Notes under the pieces: model-generated
Databases searched by the model: none
Told to the model about the DNA's origin: nothing
What the model saw: the letters and a program-made list of their open reading frames with translations, nothing else
Translations under genes and position numbers: made by a program
Part shown: one piece after another, positions 11,269 through 21,242 of the stretch
Numbering within the stretch: position 1 is the stretch's first letter
Layout: each line of letters opens with the position of its first letter
Source: Diplodia intermedia
Taxonomy: Eukaryota > Ascomycota > Dothideomycetes > Botryosphaeriales > Botryosphaeriaceae
Assembly (NCBI GenBank): GCA_021495925.1
Contig: JAKEKT010000151.1
Location: forward strand, 1 to 53,279
Direction: 5' to 3'
Length of the DNA stretch: 53,279 bases

Positions 11269-13526
11269 ATGCTGCGCCGGTCCGCATTGGTGCACCGCGG
11301 CTCCTCTGGCACTGCCTTTGCTTCTCTCCTTGCCACGGCCCGCACCCGCCCTCATTGCCGACGGAACCCCCCGACGTCATCGCTGCCGCTACCCATCGGT
11401 TACCGTGGTCTATTGACCCGGGCTTTTGCGAGCGGTCCTACTGAGGTACAGTCTGCGCCGTGATCAATTTCCCCCGGCTATGCTAATTCGCGTAGCCGCC
11501 ACTGCTGGAACAGACGGTGGGCGACTATTTCTCTTCGATCGTGGCTAAGCATGGTGATCGGAAAGCGTGAGCTTTGTTCAATTTGCACCTATCCATAGTG
11601 CCGTTGCTGACGTCGTCCCTCCAGTGTCATCTCGCGACACCAACAAACCCAGCTCACTTATGATGAATTGGACCGCGCAAGCAACGCCCTTGCCAGAGGA
11701 TTGCAACGCCTCGGGGTGGAGAAGGGCGATCGAGTTGCAGTGTTTCTGGGCAACAACATCGAACATGCAACCGTAACTTGATCCGTGCACCAGTATGCCG
11801 CTATCGACTAACGCGAAGTCCAGTTGACATATGCACTCTTCAAGCTCGGTGGCATCCTCGTTCCCCTGAATCCCGGTTTCAACGCTGCCCAGGTCGTCTC
11901 CGCCCTCGCCCATCTCGAGGCCTCCCACTTGATCATCAGCACTGAGACGAACCTTCCCCGCAAGGACCCACGATCGAATGTTCCGCTTCTGGCTCACCTG
12001 CTACCAAACCTCCGAGGGGGCTCACGCATAGAGTCAGAACTAGTCCCTTCTTTAAAAGCAGTTGTCACTGTGAACAACTCTGACGGCCGGATCGATACCG
12101 ATGAATTCACCTCATTAATAAGGTATCAAGATGTTGCCGCACAAGGCACCGATGCTGAGCGGCCTTTGCCTGACCAGGTGCTCCATCCCAACGATATCAT
12201 CAACATCCAATTCACCTCTGGCACAACGTCTATGCCAAAAGCAGCGTGTTTGACCCACAGGTCCATCCTAAACAACGGCAAAAGCATAGGAGACAGGATG
12301 CTCTTGACGCCAGAAGACATTGTGTGCTGCCCACCACCTCTCTTCCAGTAAGTCGCCGACTCGCCGCCACCACCCCAAACACAGCCCTCATCTAACACGC
12401 CTGCTCCAGTTGCTTCGGCTGCGTTCTCGGCTACATGGCCACCGCCACTCACGGCTCGACCATCGTCTTCCCCACCGAATGCTTCAACGCCGAAGCCGCC
12501 CTGCGTGCGGTGCAGGAGTACCGCGCCACCGCCCTCTACGGCGTGCCCACCATGTTCCTGCAGGAGCTCGAGCTGCTCGCGTCGGGCGCCGTCGCGCCGA
12601 CCGGGCTGTCGCAGCTCCGCACCGGCATCGCGGCCGGCAGCTCGATCCCGGCGGAGCTGATGCGCAAGCTGCACCGCGTCCTCAACCTCACCGAGCTGAC
12701 CATCTGCTACGGCATGACGGAGACGAGCCCGGTCAGCGCCATGACGACGACGGACGACCCGGTGGCGAAGCGCATCGAGACGGTGGGCCGGCCGCTGCCG
12801 CACGTGACGGCCAAGGTGGTGGCCGCGGCGGACCGCACAAAGGTGCTGGGCGTGGGCGAGAGGGGCGAGCTGGTCGTCAGCGGCTATCTGACGATGAAGG
12901 GATATTGGGGGGATGAGGAGAGGACGGCCGAGGTGCTGGTGCCGGATGCCGAGGATGGGGGGAGGTTGTGGATGCATGTGAGTTTTTATTTCATTTTCTC
13001 TTCACCGTCGTTTCCCGTGCCCGTCTGCGCACCACCCACTCATGTTTCTCCCAACCGTGATTGCCGCGAGAATTGTCCTCGCTGACGGTTCTTCATCGCA
13101 TCGCAGACGGGCGACGAGGCCAGCATCGACGCCGACGGCTACGTCTCCATCACCGGCCGCATCAAGGACCTCATCATCAGGGGCGGCGAGAACATCCACC
13201 CGCTCGAGGTCGAAAACTGCCTGCTCGCCCACCCGGCCGTCTCGGAGGTCTCGGTCGTCGGCCTGCCGGACGAGCGCTACGGCGAGGCCGTCGCCGCCTT
13301 CGTCATCCCGCACGATCAGGGCATGGGCATGCGGGCGGTCGACGTGTTCCTGTCGCCGAAGAGTGTCAGGGACTGGGTCAGGCAGAAGCTGAGCCATCAC
13401 CTCGTGCCCAAGTACGTGTTTCTTCGGACGGAGCCGCTGCCGAAGACGCCGAGTGGCAAGATTCAGAAGTATAAGTTGAAGGAGGAGGGGATCGCGTTGG
13501 TGGCGGAGGGGAAGGGGTTGGAGTGA
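11269..13526 (+). CDS. Mitochondrial acyl-CoA synthetase (ACSF2-like, AMP-forming)
   Basis: Adenylate-forming ligase that activates a carboxylic acid, probably a medium- or short-chain fatty acid, to its CoA thioester via an acyl-AMP. Six exons: 11269-11445, 11496-11566, 11625-11772, 11824-12347, 12410-12977, 13107-13526, giving 635 aa. Seen: ATP-binding loop 'FTSGTTSMPK' (TSM in place of the commoner TGL/TGF), 'YGMTETSPV', 'GRIKDLIIRGGENIHP', and the C-terminal catalytic lysine in 'PKTPSGKIQK'. The N-terminus (MLRRSALVHRG..., Arg/Ser/Ala-rich, no acids in the first 40 residues) looks like a mitochondrial presequence, as in animal ACSF2. The start is the first ATG in the frame. Substrate is inferred from family only. 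Confidence 0.9.
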
Positions 13527-14422
13527 GTAGGTGAAAGGGGGTTGAAGTTCATTAATTGATCTTGTCGTTTAAAGCCCGAGAGGTTGTTGGCGCATTCTAA
13601 AGACGAGTTGGTGCCTCGAGTTAGTGGGGATGCTGTGCTATATTTTTTCTGCAGTACGGTTTGCCATGTGGAAAATTGCGTTGTGTTGGAGATGGTTGTT
13701 GTGGGTGCATACAGTATGCATTGCGAGAGATTTCGTTAGTGCTTGCAACCCTTTTTCCTTCCCGGTCATTCACTTGGGACACCACACCCGTCTTTCCCTC
13801 CCTCTCGATACACCGAGCTTCGTACGTGGATCGAGATTTGCATTGGAAATGCTACCTGTACCCTACACACACGTTTCACAGCTTTCGGAAAACACCAATG
13901 CTAACGGTGCCGCAGCCGAAGGAACATGTCATTCTGCGTAACAGAGGCTTGTCGACTGCTATAAACAGCAGGTGCTGCTCGGGAACGCTGTGATTCTTCG
14001 CACCGGCCTAAAACAATCCTTAGTACAAAAAAAAAAAGGAATGTTGTATACCCCAAAGAACATATGCACATCCCATATTAGCACCAGCGACTACAAAAGG
14101 AGATTCTCGATACTTCCACCTCAGTCTAATTCTCCTTGCTTCTAGAAGCCACGAGAAGAAAGGCCGAAAATAAGACACTCATTCGTTGGTCCCGGAAGGA
14201 TTGTAAGCTGACTCGGAACTGCTGCCTATTAGCGTGTCACAGCTCTCGTTGCCGCTAACTATATAAGGCACACACCACAACCACCACAGCTTAAACCGAT
14301 AGCCACAACAATCCGAAGAAAGCTCCCTCAGACCCAATTCAATTCAATTCGATCAACAACCATCCATCCCCTCTTTTCTCACACAAACACCCACCACCTC
14401 CCCTCCTCCTCAAACCACCACC
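13527..14422. other. Intergenic with promoter of the CENP-V/GFA gene
   Basis: About 0.9 kb with no supported gene. The last 160 bp hold a TATA box and a CA/CT-rich leader before the next ATG. The middle is lower in GC than the flanking genes and contains a poly-A run near 14026-14037. Confidence 0.5.
14260..14266 (+). promoter_or_regulatory. Probable TATA box
   Basis: TATATAA, about 155 bp upstream of the ATG at 14423. A C/A-rich leader with a duplicated 'AATTC' stretch lies between. Position and sequence fit a core promoter for the downstream gene. Confidence 0.6.
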
Positions 14423-14968
14423 ATGTCTTCTCCTCCCCCCACCACCACCACCACCACCACCACCCCTCACACCGGCGGCTGCGCCTGCGGCAACCTAACC
14501 TACGCCATCACAACCGCCTCCCCAGTCCACAGCTCTCTCTGCCACTGCACCGCCTGCCAGCGCAGCAGCGGCTCGCCCCACACCTTCTCGCACCTGATCC
14601 CCAAAGCATCCTTCAGCTCCTCCTTCCGCTCCGCCCCGGCAAAAGTGTACGCGCGCACCGTCACCGACGCCGGAGGTGATGACGACAACGGCGGCAGCAG
14701 CGGAGTCAGGAACTACTTCTGCCCCGAGTGCGGCACGACGTGCTGGGCGCGCAGCGCGCTGGGCGACGCGGGCGGCGTGCTGGCGGTGCGCGCGGGCACG
14801 CTGGACGATTTGGGGCTGAACGATGCGTGGAGGCCGCGGACGGAGCTGTTTTGCCGGAGTAAGTGTGCGTGGGCGAGGGGGTTTGAGGTCGAGGGGGCGA
14901 GGGCGTTTGAGGGGATGGTGGGGGGGGATGTTGTTGAGGAGGAGTTGGGGGGAGGGAAGGAGGCTTGA
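14423..14968 (+). CDS. CENP-V/GFA (glutathione-dependent formaldehyde-activating-like) domain protein
   Basis: Small 181-aa zinc-binding protein of the GFA/CENP-V family (Mss4-like fold), encoded by one exon. Three Cys clusters characteristic of the family are visible: 'GGCACGNL' (residues about 17-24), 'CHCTACQ' (about 40-46) and 'CPECGT' (about 97-102). Together they build the zinc sites. The first 15 residues are a Pro/Thr run encoded by ACC repeats, and the last 20 are Gly/Glu-rich; both are likely disordered. Many fungal members have no proven formaldehyde or glutathione activity, so only the fold is secure. Confidence 0.88.
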   Translation: MSSPPPTTTTTTTTPHTGGCACGNLTYAITTASPVHSSLCHCTACQRSSGSPHTFSHLIPKASFSSSFRSAPAKVYARTVTDAGGDDDNGGSSGVRNYFCPECGTTCWARSALGDAGGVLAVRAGTLDDLGLNDAWRPRTELFCRSKCAWARGFEVEGARAFEGMVGGDVVEEELGGGKEA

Positions 14969-15263
14969 GGGATTGGAGGGGGGAGATGGATGGTGGTGGG
15001 GAGGTGGGTGGGTGTGTGTGTGGACTGGGAGCGTGGATGGGAGTGGAGGTTTACCTGCCAAGTCAATCGTTTTTTCTGGGGGGAGTCAGGATTTAGAGAA
15101 TTTTATTATTTAACGGGCAATGCTCCATGCAATCCTTTTCTTTCCATGTCTATGCAGGCAACCAAAGCACACACCCTTCACCCACAACAAGCCCATCCGT
15201 ATGAAATGCATCAATGGCTCCAAAGCGTAACCTCTCAAGATTATCTACATACCACCACCGCCT

Positions 15264-16804
15264 CTACTGCTCATACAACCGATTAAACACCCTCCCGATC
15301 AACCACCGCCTCACCTCGCTCGTCCCGGCCCCAATCTCATACAGCTTCGCATCCCTTAGATACCTGCCGGCGGGCACCTCGTTCACGTAGCCCATGCCGC
15401 CCATGAGCTGGATGCCGTCCAGGGCCGTCTCGGTCGCGCGCTCGGCGGCGTACAGGATGGCGCCGGCGCAGTCCTGGGTGGGGATGCGCCACTCGCCGGC
15501 GGCGATCTGCGCGTGGCGGGCGTCGACGGCGCGGGCGACCGACATGGTGTACGCGCGCGAGGCCTGCAGCCGCGTGTGCATGTCGGCGAGCTTGCCCTGG
15601 ACGAGCTGGTTGTGGGCGAGGGGCTGGCCGAACTGGGTGCGCGTGTGCGTGTAGGGGAGGACGAGGTCGAGGACGGATTGCATGATGCTGGGTTCGTTTC
15701 GTGTCAGCTCGGGGGAGCGAGGGAGGGAGGGGGGATTTGTATGTACATACCCGAGAGGACCCGCGCTGAGGACCAGGCGCTCCAGGTCGAGGCCCTCCAT
15801 CAGCACGCGCACGCCGCGGTCGAGCTGGCCCAGCACGTTCTCGTCGGGCACGAAGACGTCCTCGAAGGCCAGCTCGCCCGTGTTGGAGCCGCGCATGCCC
15901 AGCTTGTCCAGCTTGCGGGCGCACGAGAAGCCCTTGGCGGTCGTCTCGACGATGAAGGCGGTGATGCCCTTGGAGGCCAGGTCGGGCGAGGTCTTGGCGT
16001 AGACGACCATGTAATCGGCGTCGGGCCCGTTGGTGATCCACATCTTGGTGCCGTTGAGCACGTAGCCGCCGTCGACGCGCTTGGCCGTGCTCTTCATGCT
16101 GACGACGTCGCTGCCCGCCGAGTGCTCGCTCATGGCCAGCCCGCCGATCTTCTCGCCCGAGATGAGGCCCGGCAGGTATTTCTGCTTCTGCGCCTCGGAG
16201 CCGTTGAGCATCAGCTGGTTGACGCATAGCTGCGAGTGCGCCGCGTACGAGAGCCCGATGCTGCCTGCCATGCACGTAGGCCGTCAGCTAAGATCCCCCA
16301 GCCCCGAACTGAGTTCCCACTCACCAGATGCCCTGCTGATCTCCTCCATGACCACGCAATGTGCCTGGTAGCCCATGGCCAGCCCGCCGTACGCCTCGTC
16401 CGCCGTTATGCCCAGGAAGCCGGCCTCGCCCAGCTTCTGCCACATGTCGTTGGGGAAGGCATTCTCGTGGTCCGTCCGTTGCGCCACTTCCTCGGGAATC
16501 TCTCGCCCTGTGGTTCTCCCCAGCCAACATCAGCTTCTATTCCCGAGGTGGGAGGGAGGAAGGAAGAGAGGGAAGGGAGGGGGAGCCCCCTACGCGTAAA
16601 CTCCTGCACCCGCTCCCGCAGCTCCTCCAGATCCTCTTCGGTCGGCGGCGCGAAGCCGGCCGGGTGCTTCGCCGTGGACAGGCTGGCGCGCTGCTGCAGT
16701 AGTAGTCGCACCGGCGGGGTGACGCGTGTGGATATCCGCGGGCGAGTGACGCGGCGGGCGCTGTGGGCGAGGAGGGCTCGGGGGGTGAGGATGGAGGAGG
16801 CCAT
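15264..16804 (-). CDS. ivd: Isovaleryl-CoA dehydrogenase, mitochondrial
   Basis: FAD enzyme oxidising isovaleryl-CoA to 3-methylcrotonyl-CoA in leucine breakdown, passing electrons to ETF in the mitochondrial matrix. Model: complement of 16594-16804, 16325-16507, 15751-16264, 15264-15687, encoding 443 aa. Introns are 86, 60 and 63 nt. Residues 1-45 are Arg/Ser/Leu-rich with no acids, a likely presequence. Seen: 'AFPNDMWQKLGEAGFLG', 'LAMSEHSAGSDVVSM', 'MWITNG' and the C-terminal 'YEIGAGTSEVRRWLIGR'. The catalytic base is E293 in 'DLERLVL', the position used by isovaleryl-CoA dehydrogenases. The usual acyl-CoA dehydrogenase Glu position near the C-terminus is Gly/Ala here, which separates this enzyme from straight-chain acyl-CoA dehydrogenases. 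Confidence 0.94.
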
Positions 16805-17555
16805 TGTTTCTGTATATCGCAGCAAGACAGGGAAGTCGAGAAAGAGAGAGAGTGTGGTGTTGCGGAGGAGAGATGGGAGCCGCCGTTGTGCCGCCCGCAA
16901 CCTTACCCCGGCCGATCCCCCGCAAGGGTTCCGGGGGTCCTTGAGCCGAGGGTAGCCGGCACGACATGCTCGTTTGGGAAAGTGCCGACGTCGTTCGACA
17001 CTCTCCGTTCCGCATTCTGGACTATTGGTGGAGATTGCAAAGGATTAAAGACCGCTTGCTTGGGAATGGTCAAGCAATGAACATGACGTCATCCTCCTTC
17101 TGTAAACAATGGCATTGTTCAGTGTTCAGTGCTACTCAGTTGCATCGTCTCAGCCTTAACATCACTCCTACTACCAGCAGCGAGCGAAGACCACCAGCAG
17201 CGAGCGAAGACCACCAGCAGCGAGCGAACACCACCAGTAGCGGCGACGAGTGAACACCAGCACCAGCGGCGGCGAGCGTTCACCACTAGCATCAGCGGCA
17301 AGCATTCACTAGCAGTAGTAAGCACCGCCTACGCTTCGCTTCGCTGAGGGGGGTTCGCATGGATGACATTAGGTATGTTAGTTCCAATCAATGCGCCTAT
17401 ATAAGGTTATGAGCTCACCCCCCCAAAACCCATGCATCCAGGTAGTATTAATGACCAGCACCAATGAGGAAACCATCTCTGCCCGGCCCCCCAACGTCGA
17501 CCACGTCCGACCACAGCACCGTAAATTTACACCGGCAGGAAAGAAAAAGGAAAAT
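16805..17555. other. Intergenic with minisatellite
   Basis: The 751 bp between two minus-strand genes hold the ivd promoter and the end of the AlkB-like gene. The region contains a 20-bp tandem repeat (listed separately) grading into degenerate CACCAGCA/GCGGCGA units to about 17330. A CTATATAAGG element lies at about 17397-17406. No gene is supported. Confidence 0.55.
17174..17250 (+). repeat. 20-bp minisatellite, about 3.9 copies
   Basis: The unit is CCAGCAGCGAGCGAAGACCA. The first two copies are identical, the third has one change (GAAC), and the fourth is partial and diverged. Related but irregular sequence continues for about 80 bp. It is non-coding in this annotation. Confidence 0.85.
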
Positions 17556-20497
17556 TCAAGCAGACACAGCGGGAAGCCTCGACCCGTCGTAATCTCCGGC
17601 ATCCGGCTCAACCTCATAGTCGGGGCAATCCGCAGGCTTGAGCGAGTCCGGATCGATGTACCGGCAGGTCAAGGCGAAGCGGAGCTTGCCGATGGGGTCG
17701 ACCGCATGCTACATGGAAACCATCCGAATCAGCTGCCACTCTCTGTCACAAATGATCAAACAAGACTTACCTCGTAGTACTCCTGGATCTTCGCCCCATG
17801 CATGACCACGATATCCCCATGCCGCAAGTGCAGCGTCACCGCGTCCTTGGCGTTTTTCGCCGTGTTCAGCCCCAGCTGCCGCGGCAGCGTCTTCAGCATC
17901 TTGTCGTACGCATCCACCTCGCCGACGCTCTTCCGCTGCTTCGGTTTCCCCTCCTTTAGCTTCTCCTCCTTCAGCTTCTTCAGCCTGTCCAGCTCCGCGT
18001 GCGCAACACGGCGCTCCTCGTACTTCTCGCAGCCCGGCATGGGCGCGGCGTTGACGTACGCGCCCCCCTTCGACATGCCGTGGTAGTGCTTGGCCTTCAT
18101 GCGGATATTCATCACGGCGGGCGCGCCGACGGACAAGGTGGCGATGGTGGGGCCGAGGCCGCGCTCGCCGTCGTCGTGGTAATCAATCTTCTGCCTCTCG
18201 AAGTAGCCCAGCGCGAGAAGCTCGTTGAATTCCTTGTCGTGCACGTCGTGGCCAACGCAGTGGCGGGCCGCCCAGTTGAGCCGAGAGCGGGTCGCGGTGA
18301 TGGGCCGGGCAGCGGCGCTGAATGGGCGGCTGGCTGTCGAGGCGATGAACTTGTAGGGCATGCCGTAGTTGACGGCGAAGTGCTGCGTCAGCATGGGGCC
18401 TCTGAGCGTGGAGGAGGCCATCGGGCGCCGGCGAAGGCCTAGGTCTTGGGCAGTCTGGAGTTCCGTCCACATGTCGTCGGGCCCGCCGGCTTCCTCGTTG
18501 ACGGTCTTGTTGGCGATGAAATGTGCGATAAAACCGTCCACGCCCGGAATTGTGAAATAGTTGATTCGGTAGTTGTGCGCGAACTCCACGCGCAAGGGAA
18601 TGTGTGGTAAGCACAAGTCCTTAGAGAATGTGTAATAGGACGATAGAGGGTCGTAGGCATCGTGTAGAGCATTGGCTGGTATGGTTGCGTGTGGTAGACT
18701 GTAGACGAAATCACAATTGCCGCAGTACCAGCCTTCCCAAGCTTCTCTTGGATTGCAGCGCCCACACTGAGGACATACCAAGCCTTTTGCTGCAACCCAC
18801 GCGACATCGTCTCCCAACATCGGCGTTGGGCCCAGTGTGAGATGGTTTGGCCGTAGAGGTTGCGGGGCATTGGCGTGAGGCCAGGGGGTATGTTGCTTCA
18901 GGAACCGAGGATCGTACAGCAGGCCGGCTTCTTGCGGTTCATTTCCCGACTCAAGCGTCCAGAACAGAGGGCAATCTGAATGTAGACACATCCACCCCTG
19001 TAGGTAGACCTGCTGGCTCATTTGCTCACAGTGTGAGCAAACGTGAACATGCGGGGGTGCCTGTGCGTCAACGCTCATCGGGTCCGGAACGCCCGAAGGA
19101 GCCCACCAGCTTTGCTTGTCTAAGCACAGCTTCTCAAATCGGTAGCGGATGTTGACTTTGCCGTCGACTTTCTCGGCCCAGACGTGCGTTGGCTTGAACC
19201 AGTCCAGAACGTTGTAGAAATGGGGTAATCTGGAGGGGCATTGCCGGTTTCGATCGCCGCTGATGATGACTAATGGGTTGTATTGGTCGATGTTATTCTT
19301 CACACTCCTCACCTGCGAGGTTTCCGACGACTGGTCGTTTTGGCGTATCATCTCTCCTGAGCCCTTGTCTCGGGACAGGCCTCCACCAGAGCGTGCAATT
19401 ACCACCTCTGAGTCCATGTAATCACGGGAACATCCTTGCTTGTCGAACATGAACGAGAATGCAAAGCCGCCCGTACAGTAGCCAGCGCCTTGGTACGCTC
19501 GGAAGTAGGGCAAAGACTCGCAGAGCGCCTGACGGGCATCAGCCCAGACCTCAGGCTGACCAACGGGAGGCGGCTTCTCGTCCAAGGGACATCCGCTAAT
19601 TTCCATCAGCTGCCTTGAGACTTCGACGAGATGCTCTAGATGCTCGGGGATCGGATCGGGAGCCACATCTTCGCCACTATCTTCGCTGAGGATTGCTGTA
19701 ATTGATGCGGGAGAGCTGTCGGTTTTCTTGGGCCGGGGGCGTTTTCGACTCGATCTGGGAGGGGTGACGTGGAACGCAGGGTCGGCCTCCAAGTCGCGAT
19801 CTTCAGGAGTATAGGTTTCAGGTGCTGCAGCGAAGACGGAGCTGGGGACCTCCTGAAGCTGTTGATCCTGCTCTTCTCGTGCCTGAGCTGATTCCGGAAC
19901 GGGGGCGATTGACTGCAGTGGGGACGCAGGCTTTTCCTGTGCTTGAACCGATTCGGGAGCAGGAGCAGTCGGCGGCGACGAGGATGCGGGCTCACCAGAG
20001 GCGGCGCTTGGGTCAAACTGCCAGAGCTTCTTACCATCAAGCTTCAGAACCGTTGCGGTGGCTGACCTCTTCCTTGGCTTTTTGTTAGTCTCGGCGACGC
20101 GATTTGCCAAAACCTTCTGCGTAGGCTTGCGAGTCCTTCTTGGGCGAGCATCTGGTACATCAAGCTTCCTTTTCTTGGGGGATATCTTCTCGTCGCTCCA
20201 GTCGCTGACATCCAGGACTGAAGACAACTCACTCTCACTCTCGCTTGGATCATGGTTGGCAGAAAGGCTTGTCAGCGACGAAGGTGCGGACTGAGGTGGC
20301 GTATGTGCTGTTGGGGTTTGGGGCGGAGCTGAAGACTGCGGGGACGAGGGCGGAACATCATCAGGGGTATTTCGCTTCGGGGATGAGCGGCGCCTCCGCG
20401 GACGTGACGAATAGTGCAGGGGATTGGCATCCTGGTCGAGTCCGGCGTAATTCCAGTCACCGGCACCTAAGCTCGTGAGCTCCCTGAGGGAGGCCAT
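17556..20497 (-). CDS. AlkB-like 2OG-Fe(II) dioxygenase with two zinc ribbons
   Basis: Predicted nuclear oxygenase of 959 aa; complement of 17771-20497 and 17556-17708 (62-nt intron, phase 0). The C-terminal part carries the AlkB signature: iron ligands H-x-D in 'DYHDDGERGLGPTIATLSVG' (about residue 770). After a charged Lys/Glu insert and the intron come the distal histidine and the 2-oxoglutarate-binding arginines in 'YYEHAVDPIGKLRFALTCR'. Before it lie two matching zinc ribbons, C-x2-C-x13-C-x4-C (about 486) and C-x2-C-x13-C-x2-C (about 573), both with 'GW[MY]C'. The region about 320-460 looks like one folded domain ('YFRAYQGAGYCTGG', 'YNVLDWFKPTHVW'), possibly SRA/PUA-like. The N-terminal 300 residues are Ser/Pro-rich with basic clusters such as 'SPKKRKLD' that look like nuclear signals. 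Substrate unknown: repair of alkylated nucleic acid or removal of a base mark are both possible. Confidence 0.82.
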
Positions 20498-21242
20498 GGT
20501 CAGGGTGGATAGAACTGGATTGGTGTCAGGGTTGTGAGCGGCGGCAGCGCCGGAGCGCAGTCAAGTAAAACGGTTGCTGGAGTGAGGCAACGAGCGTTCG
20601 TGGAGAGGGAGGCAACCAGCGTTCGTGGACGATGAAGCAGAGCCGAGGAAAGGGTTGCAGCTGTTCGGGTGCCGAAGTGGAGGTTGCAGTCAGAAGAGAG
20701 TGGGATTGCATGAAGAGTCAATGATTTTGATGAACGGGAACAATGGCTATTGTGTGTCATTGTACCGCGGACGGCGAAACAGCGGAACATGGTCGATTGG
20801 TACGGCTATCGTGAAGCGAAGTGAATGCAGCATACCGGGCTAGGATTGGCCTAAGCAGCAACGGCCCTTGGTCTGACACCCCCAGGTGAAGGGACGCAAC
20901 GAAGGTGGAGCAGCAGTTCGCAGCGGACAGGCAGGTGGCTTAGGGCCGCTTTCCTCGATGGGGCCACTGCCGAGGGCAGCGAGAGTCGGGGCGAGCGAGT
21001 CGACGGCCCGGCGGCGGACAGTGCAGGGCTCTGGCGTCGGCGGCACGGCGGACCTCAGGTCGCGGTGATGATGCAGGTGAGGGTTGGGTTGTGCGCATCT
21101 GGTGGAGGGATGACGTCGGGATGAAGGTCGGCGTATCGATAATCGCCGGGCCAACGCGGGAAAGCTGTGCGCAAGCTCTCGCCCGCACTACCCTGACCTC
21201 CCGCACTCGACTCACGCAGCCCACGCTCGCTCCACACCCACA
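20498..21242. promoter_or_regulatory. Divergent promoter, AlkB-like gene / haspin
   Basis: The 745-bp spacer between head-to-head genes must contain both promoters. The haspin side carries copy A of a dispersed inverted repeat (20944-21099). Two near-identical short direct copies of GCAACGAGCGTTCGTGG / GCAACCAGCGTTCGTGG lie at about 20587-20625. No TATA box is obvious. Confidence 0.55.
20944..21099 (-). repeat. Dispersed repeat, copy A
   Basis: Read on the minus strand this segment matches 34962-35107 read on the plus strand. A 47-bp core (21005-21051) is identical to 35004-35050. The flanks align with a few substitutions and small indels from GATGCGCACAACCC to CCCCATCGAGGAAAGCGG. The two copies are about 14 kb apart in inverted orientation. 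It has no coding capacity I can recognise. Confidence 0.85.

Noticed and set aside
17174..17250. Evenly spaced repeats that might suggest a CRISPR-like array
   Set aside because: The units are directly contiguous with no spacers, and the genome is fungal. It is a minisatellite.
20840..21154. Similar small frames at the two dispersed-repeat copies as a possible gene family
   Set aside because: The shared peptide comes from the shared DNA. The frames differ in start and in flanking sequence, have no common stop and show no coding bias.
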